In this document: in pieces, positions 6,408-11,665 of the stretch
Layout: the number at the start of each line of letters is the position of its first letter
Position numbering within the stretch: position 1 is the stretch's first letter
Source of the DNA: Clostridia bacterium
GTDB taxonomy: Bacteria; Bacillota_A; Clostridia; Lachnospirales; Cellulosilyticaceae
Assembly (NCBI GenBank): GCA_029239935.1
Contig: JARBTY010000096.1
Location: forward strand, 1 to 11,665
DNA length: 11,665 nt
Direction: 5' to 3'
Program-made: the position numbers and the translations under genes
Notes under the pieces: generated by a model
What the model was told of the DNA's origin: nothing
The model's input: the letters and a program-made list of their open reading frames with translations, nothing else
Database searches by the model: none

Positions 6408-7603
6408 TGTTTCACCTCCTTAATAGAAGGGAATAATCCTTGCATCAACCCGTTTTTATGGACTTTTAGGGTTTCAATTTTTTTTACTTGTGTTGTAATT
6501 TGGTCATCAAGGGAAGACAAACAGTCGGCAATTTTTTGTTGTTCGACAAATCGCGGAAGATATATGGGCATATCAGTAATCATCGACATTCTAACAGAGT
6601 CCACAGAGTTTTTTGCACTTAACTGCTTTACACGCTTTTGAAAATGCTCAGAAAAATAATAATACACAAATTTTCCATAAACTCCCTTCCGAAAATTATA
6701 TATACAATAAACTCTCTGGTGAAAATCAAATTTTCCGATTATATAATGAAAATTTTTTCCAACACCGACGCCGTCTCCTGATGTTAATATAGCTTCGCAG
6801 TCAAACGTATACGTGTCTATACATTCAACTGTTTGAGAACGTACAAAAAATGGATACTTACCTTTATTAATTTTGTTTTGAGTATCTTTATTTCCTGTCG
6901 TTACTTTTGCAAAGTCTTTGATTAATTTCTTCTCCCAGTCTCCATCACTCGTAAACTCTGGAAATCTCCATTCGGGAACGTTTTCACCATCAGAAGGAAA
7001 TAGCTTTTGCATTAATCCTTTTTTGTAGTTTTTAAGAACTGTTAACTTTTTATCCTCGACTCTAATAAGATCGTCAAGAGAAGATAGGCAGTCAGCAATT
7101 TTTAGTTGTTCTTTTTTATCTGGTATAGGTAGCAATATAGCAGAAAACTGACTATAGCTTACCATTTTACCGTCTCTTATTCCCTCAAGGTCTTTATTTA
7201 AATCTTGAATAAATCTGTAGGATTTAAAATAGTGCTTATAATACTGTTCTACAATATCAGTTTTTTTTCGTAAAATTATATATGCTGGACTACATATACC
7301 ATGGTAAACGGAATACTCTATTCCACCTTGAAATGATCTTAAGCTTATTATAAAGTCACCTTTTTCCACAACTTTATAGCCTTCAAGGCTTTTTTCTGTC
7401 ACCGATACAGTATAATCAATTTCATCTCTCGGAATCGCTCCATATTCTTGTGTAATAGCAAGTACAGGTAAATCTGCGTTATGATTTTTATTACTTATTG
7501 GTTCAAAAATCAAGTTGCCATTTTCACAAATAACTGGACCGCTAGCAGCAAACTCTGGAAACCTATACTTCGGCCATAATGCTGTTTTTTCTTTCTTACT
7601 CAT
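6404..7603 (-). CDS. hsdS: type I restriction-modification specificity subunit HsdS
   Basis: This 399-aa subunit decides which split DNA sequence the complex recognises. It has the standard two-fold design: WPKYRFPEF (10-18), target-recognition domain 1 (about 20-160), conserved helical repeat 1 (EQLKIADCLSSLDD through GLMQKLFPS, 165-204), a second PEWRFPEF (210-217), domain 2 (about 220-350), and conserved repeat 2 (EQQKIADCLSSLDD through GLMQGLFPS, 354-393). Each domain reads one half of the target, and the repeats set the spacing and bind HsdM. The two domains differ, so a bipartite asymmetric site is expected; its bases cannot be predicted here. The ATG lies in the last codons of hsdR (8-nt overlap) with only a weak GGGG upstream, so translation probably depends on coupling. 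No spare hsdS fragment or inversion repeat is seen in the window. Confidence 0.96.
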   Translation of the reverse strand: MSKKEKTALWPKYRFPEFAASGPVICENGNLIFEPISNKNHNADLPVLAITQEYGAIPRDEIDYTVSVTEKSLEGYKVVEKGDFIISLRSFQGGIEYSVYHGICSPAYIILRKKTDIVEQYYKHYFKSYRFIQDLNKDLEGIRDGKMVSYSQFSAILLPIPDKKEQLKIADCLSSLDDLIRVEDKKLTVLKNYKKGLMQKLFPSDGENVPEWRFPEFTSDGDWEKKLIKDFAKVTTGNKDTQNKINKGKYPFFVRSQTVECIDTYTFDCEAILTSGDGVGVGKNFHYIIGKFDFHQRVYCIYNFRKGVYGKFVYYYFSEHFQKRVKQLSAKNSVDSVRMSMITDMPIYLPRFVEQQKIADCLSSLDDQITTQVKKIETLKVHKNGLMQGLFPSIKEVKQ

Positions 7604-10601
7604 ACGCTTTTAACCCCACAATCTCACGTCCACCAGCTAATTTTTTAAGTAGCGGAATTAAATCTTCCATAAGTTCCAATTCTTTCTTCGTTCTATCTCG
7701 CCAACTAAGGTCGAGTGGCTCAAGCAAATCACTGAGCTTTTCGCCATCAAAAATCATTCTTTCCATAATTGCATCAACAAAGGCTTGTAGGGATGACGCT
7801 TCAATTCCATGCTTATCAGATACAGAAACAAGCTCCTTAGCAGATTTCTCAGCTTTGAATTTCTGGTAACCGTCTCTTATGGCTTTTTCATCTAATCCTT
7901 TTCCTGCTTCCAGTGTGTTGATATATTCTTCTATATCCTCACGCTCATCCATTAGGTTTGAGGTCGAACTAATTAAGTCTATCAGCTCTTTCTTTGTCAT
8001 TTTTTCTCTTTTTGGCGCATCAGGCTGTGTATACTGAGAAATTAGTGACATGATATAATCATAGTCAATAATGGCAGAGGAAAACAGAACAAACTCAAAA
8101 TCAAGCTGTTCTACCTCAGGTGCTTTGTTCTCAATATCCTTGCCTTGTTGTTCCTTTAGTCTCCCGGCTGTTTCGAGATATGCTCCTCGGAATGCTCGCA
8201 TGGTGTCCTCTGGCAATAATTCTGCAATTAACGCAGCTTGATCTTCTTTAATATCGGTGTATTGGTCAAGCTGCGTTTTCAGACGTTGTACCTCTTTGAA
8301 CTTATCAATAAACTCCGCACGTGCTGTATCACCCTTAAGGTTGCTCACTTCTTCCGGCTTACACTCAAGCCCCTGTGATGCCATAAATTTCTCAAGTTCT
8401 GCCACTGCTTCATCCAGTTTCTTAACCACAACAGGAGCTGGGTCAACCAGCCAAATTTCTTTGACTTTTTCACTGTTTTCCTTGCCTGAAAAAAGTTTAA
8501 TAGCAGCATTGACCTCATTTTCATGACCTCTAAAGTCAATAATATTTCCATACGGTTTTGTTGGGTTCAATACACGATTCGTTCTTGAAAAGGCCTGAAT
8601 CAATCCATGTTGCTTGAGATTTTTATCAACATACAAGGTATTTAAATACTTTGAGTCGAAGCCCGTTAACAACATATCAACAACAATAACAATGTCTATC
8701 TTATTTTCATGAGAATAATCCGCATTAGTGTATTGCTGGTCTTTAATACGTTTTTGAATATCTTGATAATATAGGTCAAAAACATTTATGCTATGGTTTG
8801 TCTTATATTTAGTGTTGTAGTCATCAATAATTAGCCTTAATGCTGCCTTTTTCTTATCCGGCTCCTGCTCGTTATCCTCTTTTTCCTGTATAAGGTCTTC
8901 TTGGAGCTGTTTCACATCCTTATTACCTTCAGCAGGGGGAGAAAAAACGCAAGCAATGTTAAGAGGAATAAATTTGTCATCATTTTTTTTACGCTCGTCT
9001 TGTAGTTCTTTGAATAATTCGAAATATTTGATAGCTTCATTAATACTTGCTGTAGCAAATATAGCGTTATAACGTCTGTTGTAAGTTGATGCGTCATGCT
9101 TGGAAAGAATTGCTTCAGCTATCCTCTTTTTGCTTATTTCCGAATCTGCTTTTGCTGCTTTTTGATCATTATCGGGTTTGAAATAATCGATATGAAAACG
9201 CAGTACATTGCCATCATCAATAGCATTGGTTATAGTATAAGCATGAAGCTCTTGCTGGAAAACGTCCTCGGTTGTTCTATAAGAACCTATAGTGCCATCA
9301 ATTTGCTTATATGTTGAATTTTCCTCAAAAATAGGCGTTCCGGTGAAGCCGAAAAGCTGTGCTTTTGGGAAAAATGTTTTTATTGCATCATGATTATCGC
9401 CAAATTGAGAGCGATGGCACTCATCAAAAATAATAGCCATACGCTTATCTTGAAGTTTTTCCAATCTTTCTTTAAAAGTGAGTTCTCCTCTTCTTTTTTT
9501 CTCTTGATTACGTTTACTATCTTCATCAAGCGCAAGACCAAGCTTTTGAATGGTGGTAACAATCACTTTATCTTTATAATCATCAGACGTAAGGCGTCTA
9601 ACCAAATTTTCGGTATTTGTGTTTTCCTCAACACAACCTTCTTGGAACTTATTGAATTCTAAACGTGTTTGCCTATCAAGATCTTTTCTATCAACGACAA
9701 ATAAACACTTTTCAATTTCGGGGTTATCCTTCAAAAGTGTTGATGCTTTAAATGATGTAAGAGTTTTTCCGCTTCCCGTAGTATGCCAAATATATCCATT
9801 GCCACGATTTTGCTCAATACAATCCATAATTGCCCTAACAGCATAAATTTGATATGGACGCATAATCATTAATTTTTGCTCACTTACTACAAGTACCATA
9901 AATCGACTAATTAGTTGCCCAAGAGTACACTTTGGTAAAAATCTGGAAGTAAAATCATAAAGGTTGGTTATCTTTTTATTGTTTTCATCTGCATACTCGT
10001 AGATAGGTAAAAATCTTTCGTCTGCATTAAAACAAAAATGCTCTTTATGATTATTTGCAAAATAGTAAGTATTTGTTTCGTTACTTACAATGAAAAGCTG
10101 CATAAAGCATAGCAATGAATTCGTATAGCCGTTACCTTGATCGTTTTTATAATCAACTATTTGCTCCATTGCTTTTTTAGGTGTAATTTGCAGAGTTTTT
10201 AGTTCAATTTGAACAACGGGAATCCCATTGATAAGGAGCATAACATCATAGCGATGATTGCTGTTATCTGTGTTAATACGCAACTGATTGACCACTTCAA
10301 ACTCATTTTTACACCAGTCTTTGATATTAACAAGTGTGTATTGCAAAGGAGTGTCATCGTCACGTTTGAAAGTATTCATTTCTCGGAGTGTTGTAGAAGC
10401 AGTAAAAACATCTGCTGTCACAATACTATCACGCAGACGTGAAAATTCAGAATCACTTAGTTTCACACGATTTAAGCTTTCGAAGTGTTTTCTAAAATTA
10501 GCTTCTAGAGAAGCTTTATCTCGAATATCTTCCCGATATATGTATTTTAAATCCTGCAACTTTTGTATAAAACTCATCTCGATCTCTTTTTCGGATTTCA
10601 T
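7596..10601 (-). CDS. hsdR: type I restriction endonuclease subunit HsdR
   Basis: This 1001-aa motor and nuclease subunit translocates DNA by ATP hydrolysis and cuts far from the unmethylated target. It resembles the type IC enzyme EcoR124I (about 1040 aa). The nuclease core is D119, E133 and K135 (YDVMLL, VVQIELKT), with the same 14- and 2-residue spacing I recall for EcoR124I. Helicase motifs: Q/I MRPYQ and IWHTTGSGKT (247-280), DECH (393-396) in IIFDECHRSQFGD, FTGTP (419-423), VDMLLTGFDS (641-650) and QAFSRTNR (669-676). The C-terminal helical part (about 730-1001) should contact the methylase. AGGAAG precedes the ATG at 10601; an in-frame ATG eight codons later (MSFIQKL) is an alternative start. 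It lies 45 nt after the XRE gene with no visible promoter or terminator between, so it is probably co-transcribed with that regulator. All catalytic motifs look intact. Confidence 0.97.
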   Translation of the reverse strand: MKSEKEIEMSFIQKLQDLKYIYREDIRDKASLEANFRKHFESLNRVKLSDSEFSRLRDSIVTADVFTASTTLREMNTFKRDDDTPLQYTLVNIKDWCKNEFEVVNQLRINTDNSNHRYDVMLLINGIPVVQIELKTLQITPKKAMEQIVDYKNDQGNGYTNSLLCFMQLFIVSNETNTYYFANNHKEHFCFNADERFLPIYEYADENNKKITNLYDFTSRFLPKCTLGQLISRFMVLVVSEQKLMIMRPYQIYAVRAIMDCIEQNRGNGYIWHTTGSGKTLTSFKASTLLKDNPEIEKCLFVVDRKDLDRQTRLEFNKFQEGCVEENTNTENLVRRLTSDDYKDKVIVTTIQKLGLALDEDSKRNQEKKRRGELTFKERLEKLQDKRMAIIFDECHRSQFGDNHDAIKTFFPKAQLFGFTGTPIFEENSTYKQIDGTIGSYRTTEDVFQQELHAYTITNAIDDGNVLRFHIDYFKPDNDQKAAKADSEISKKRIAEAILSKHDASTYNRRYNAIFATASINEAIKYFELFKELQDERKKNDDKFIPLNIACVFSPPAEGNKDVKQLQEDLIQEKEDNEQEPDKKKAALRLIIDDYNTKYKTNHSINVFDLYYQDIQKRIKDQQYTNADYSHENKIDIVIVVDMLLTGFDSKYLNTLYVDKNLKQHGLIQAFSRTNRVLNPTKPYGNIIDFRGHENEVNAAIKLFSGKENSEKVKEIWLVDPAPVVVKKLDEAVAELEKFMASQGLECKPEEVSNLKGDTARAEFIDKFKEVQRLKTQLDQYTDIKEDQAALIAELLPEDTMRAFRGAYLETAGRLKEQQGKDIENKAPEVEQLDFEFVLFSSAIIDYDYIMSLISQYTQPDAPKREKMTKKELIDLISSTSNLMDEREDIEEYINTLEAGKGLDEKAIRDGYQKFKAEKSAKELVSVSDKHGIEASSLQAFVDAIMERMIFDGEKLSDLLEPLDLSWRDRTKKELELMEDLIPLLKKLAGGREIVGLKAYE

Positions 10602-10646
10602 AGCTATCTTCCTTCCAATTCTAATTTTACAAAATCATCATAAACT

Positions 10647-10850
10647 TCAATCACGGACATACTCAATTACGTCAGTAAGTTCGCAATCTAATTCTTTGCA
10701 TATATTATTTAAAAGTTCTAAATCAATCCGCTTGGCTTTTTCGTTATATAAATCTCCAATTGTGTTTGGTCGTACTCCCACAAGTGCAGCGAGTGATTTT
10801 CTTGTCATTTTCTTTTTTCCCAATAATTCAGATAGTTTTATTCTAATCAT
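10647..10850 (-). CDS. XRE/Cro-type helix-turn-helix regulator
   Basis: This is a 67-aa single-domain DNA-binding protein. A GTG at 10859 would add three residues, but GAGGTG lies six bases before the ATG at 10850, so that start is preferred. The sequence follows the XRE pattern: MIRIKLSELLGKKKMTRKSL, the recognition helix region LAALVGVRPNTIGDLYNEKAKRIDLELL, then the family-typical ending NNICKELDCELTDVIEYV. The Arg-Pro-Asn-Thr-Ile segment (about residues 26-30) should contact DNA. As first gene of the unit, 45 nt upstream of hsdR, it is placed to control restriction genes, much like the controller proteins of type II systems. The GTTATT boxes between its promoter and start suggest autorepression. 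Which sites it binds is inference. Confidence 0.9.
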   Translation of the reverse strand: MIRIKLSELLGKKKMTRKSLAALVGVRPNTIGDLYNEKAKRIDLELLNNICKELDCELTDVIEYVRD

Positions 10851-10851
10851 C

Positions 10852-10930
10852 AATAACACCTCAAAGTGAAATAACGTTTTTTGATATAAAATAACACTTT
10901 TATAATAGCACAGGACTTATTAAAATTCAA
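10852..10930 (-). promoter_or_regulatory. promoter and probable operator of the xre-hsd operon
   Basis: On the minus strand TTGAAT (10925-10930), a 17-nt spacer ending TGC, then TATTAT (10902-10907) form a strong extended -10 promoter. Downstream, GTTATT occurs three times: at 10890-10895, 10870-10875 and 10852-10857, spaced 20 and 18 bp (about two helical turns). The first and third are within GTGTTATT. AAAGTG and CACTTT arms (10863-10868 and 10895-10900) also form a wide inverted repeat around the first two boxes. The last box overlaps the ribosome binding site. The arrangement suits a regulator such as the downstream XRE protein that limits its own operon. Confidence 0.66.
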
Positions 10931-10964
10931 CCACTGCGTAACGTTTACGTTGAGTTTAATATTC

Positions 10965-11000
10965 AATAAGGAGCCTGAAAATCAATTCAGACTCCTTATT
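10965..11000 (-). terminator. hairpin terminator after the 79-aa gene
   Basis: AATAAGGAG (10965-10973) pairs with CTCCTTATT (10992-11000), and the stem continues past one mismatch with CTGA/TCAG around a short AT loop. It starts 8 bases beyond the stop codon at 11009. The tail after it on the minus strand (GAATATTAAAC) is not a run of U, so it may be a weak terminator. It separates the rlmD unit from the xre-hsd promoter. Confidence 0.62.
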
Positions 11001-11008
11001 CATTCAAG

Positions 11009-11248
11009 TTAGTTAAACACATTCATTGCATCCACATACCCCTGTAACCCATCAGGCTTCATCGCATATGATATATAATTTACAGGCTCTTCTCTTGCTA
11101 ATCTAACCAGATAACCTACATCTTCTGGCTCATCAAATACAACCTGTGCATTTGCCTTGCCACATTCTATTACCAGTTCGTTATCATCTTTATCTTTCAT
11201 AACTACTGCATCAAGAACCGAATCGTAATAATATAGATTATAGTCCAT
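11009..11248 (-). CDS. small DUF6061-like hypothetical protein
   Basis: This is a 79-aa acidic protein. AGAGGTGG lies five bases before the ATG. The start (MDYNLYYYDSVLDAVVMKDKD) reads as beta strands; residues 40-79 (PEDVGYLVRLAREEPVNYIS, then LQGYVDAMN) read as helices. The overall plan, a short beta part followed by a motif of the L-x-x-L-x-x-x-x-P-x-x-Y type and a YxxAM ending, recalls the DUF6061 family of Clostridia, but I am not certain of the match. No function is known to me. It starts 17 nt after the rlmD stop, so it is probably co-transcribed with that gene and ended by the hairpin at 10965-11000. No membrane segment or signal peptide is visible. Confidence 0.72.
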   Translation of the reverse strand: MDYNLYYYDSVLDAVVMKDKDDNELVIECGKANAQVVFDEPEDVGYLVRLAREEPVNYISYAMKPDGLQGYVDAMNVFN

Positions 11249-11265
11249 CTATTCCACCTCTAGCC

Positions 11266-11665
11266 TTAGCTAACCATCCCAAAATGTTTCAACGCTTCCA
11301 CAATCGCCTTTTCCTTTTCTTTCGGGCAATTCGGTTGCTTCGCATCCTCCGACTTAGCCAAGTTATAATTCTCTCCAACTTCCAATCCACATTTCCTTTT
11401 TACCTGTGAAATATACAGATTAGAAACCTTCAATCCATGCTCTTTCAAAACATAGTCCTTAATCTCAGCATAAGTAGCTTTCGTCTCCGCGCTTGTAACG
11501 TCCAACTCATCTAAGTCCAAATCTACTTCAATCTTATCATTCGGTTTTTGTTTGGACAAAAGAACAACCGTCTCCACGTGCACACTATGCCCAAACTGAT
11601 CCACCGCCTGCACTCTTTTCATCTCATACCCTCTACCGCACAGATACTTTAAATCTCGTGCCAGT
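11266..11665 (-). CDS. rlmD: 23S rRNA (uracil-C5) methyltransferase RlmD/RumA, C-terminal part
   Basis: This gene enters from the right edge, so only its last 133 codons are seen. The frame stays open through 11665, and the ATG at 11622 is internal, not a start. The visible residues read LARDLKYLCGRGYEMKRVQA and on to VDQFGHSVHVETVVLLSK. The LARDLKYL segment normally follows the conserved SCNP motif of the TrmA/RumA family, and the V-H-V-E-T-V-V-L-L end is the family's last strand, including the terminal Glu that acts as general base. About 90 residues follow (TSAETKATYAEIKDYVL, LYISQVKRKCG, NYNLAKSEDAK, ALKHFGM), the tail common in Clostridial members. The enzyme methylates a uridine of 23S rRNA (m5U) using SAM. 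It is the housekeeping landmark of the window. The 3' end of this gene is a known landing site for serine-recombinase elements in Firmicutes, but here it is complete. Confidence 0.9.
   Translation of the reverse strand, partial: LARDLKYLCGRGYEMKRVQAVDQFGHSVHVETVVLLSKQKPNDKIEVDLDLDELDVTSAETKATYAEIKDYVLKEHGLKVSNLYISQVKRKCGLEVGENYNLAKSEDAKQPNCPKEKEKAIVEALKHFGMVS

Noticed and set aside
6321..6641. Plus-strand 106-aa open frame
   Set aside because: It is antisense to prrC and hsdS, whose motifs are unambiguous.
10288..10869. Plus-strand 193-aa open frame
   Set aside because: It is antisense to hsdR and the XRE gene, has low-complexity Ser-rich composition and no ribosome binding site, and overlaps well-supported coding on the other strand.
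24..10941. TGCGTAA at 24-30 and 10935-10941 as an att pair
   Set aside because: Seven bases are expected by chance in 11 kb of AT-rich DNA and the flanks do not match.
11266..11622. Complete 118-aa protein starting at 11622
   Set aside because: The frame is open upstream to the window edge and reads the LARDLKYL motif of RlmD, so the ATG is internal.

Overview
The window is AT-rich. Its right-edge gene is a 23S rRNA (uracil-C5) methyltransferase with the long C-terminal tail seen in Clostridia. Together with a large serine recombinase, strong AGGAGG-type ribosome binding sites, and DUF6933-like and DUF6061-like small proteins, this points to a gut-type Firmicute, most likely Lachnospiraceae. 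Species cannot be given from the sequence. Every supported gene lies on the minus strand, so transcription runs from high to low coordinates.

Right edge to about 10.86 kb: the 3' part of rlmD (open at the window edge), then a closely spaced 79-aa protein, then a hairpin terminator. This is probably the chromosomal flank of an accessory island. rlmD/rumA loci are known integration targets for serine-recombinase elements in Firmicutes.

From 10.93 down to 3.26 kb lies one defence operon. A clear promoter (TTGAAT-17-TATTAT with extended TG) carries repeated GTTATT boxes. It drives a 67-aa XRE/Cro-type regulator, then hsdR, hsdS, an anticodon-nuclease gene of the PrrC family, and hsdM. The last four genes overlap by 8, 4 and 4 nt, so they are probably translationally coupled. 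A strong hairpin terminator follows hsdM. Together these encode a type IC-like restriction-modification complex (HsdR cleaves, HsdS recognises, HsdM methylates adenine). PrrC is a built-in suicide device: by analogy with the E. coli prr locus it is held silent by the Hsd complex and cuts a tRNA anticodon when a phage inhibits restriction. The gene order (regulator-R-S-PrrC-M, methylase last) is unusual.

From 3.25 to 2.72 kb there is no gene, but the stretch is highly structured. Six 21-bp hyphenated palindromes (TGGCT-N2-ACTTTTT-N2-AGCCA type), all in one orientation, lie on an exact 32-bp ladder with one blank rung. Beside the ladder are two inverted repeats resembling the transfer-origin region of a mobilizable element. 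I recognise no described system that explains this array, and it is the most interesting unexplained structure here.

The left part (2.72 kb to 1) holds a small hypothetical ORF, a 43-bp inverted repeat, a good promoter, a DUF6933-like gene and a large serine recombinase. The recombinase is broken by a perfect 22-bp tandem duplication; removing one unit restores a 562-codon protein. The recombinase gene, oriT-like region and defence cargo look like an integrated, possibly immobilised or phase-switched, mobilizable island.
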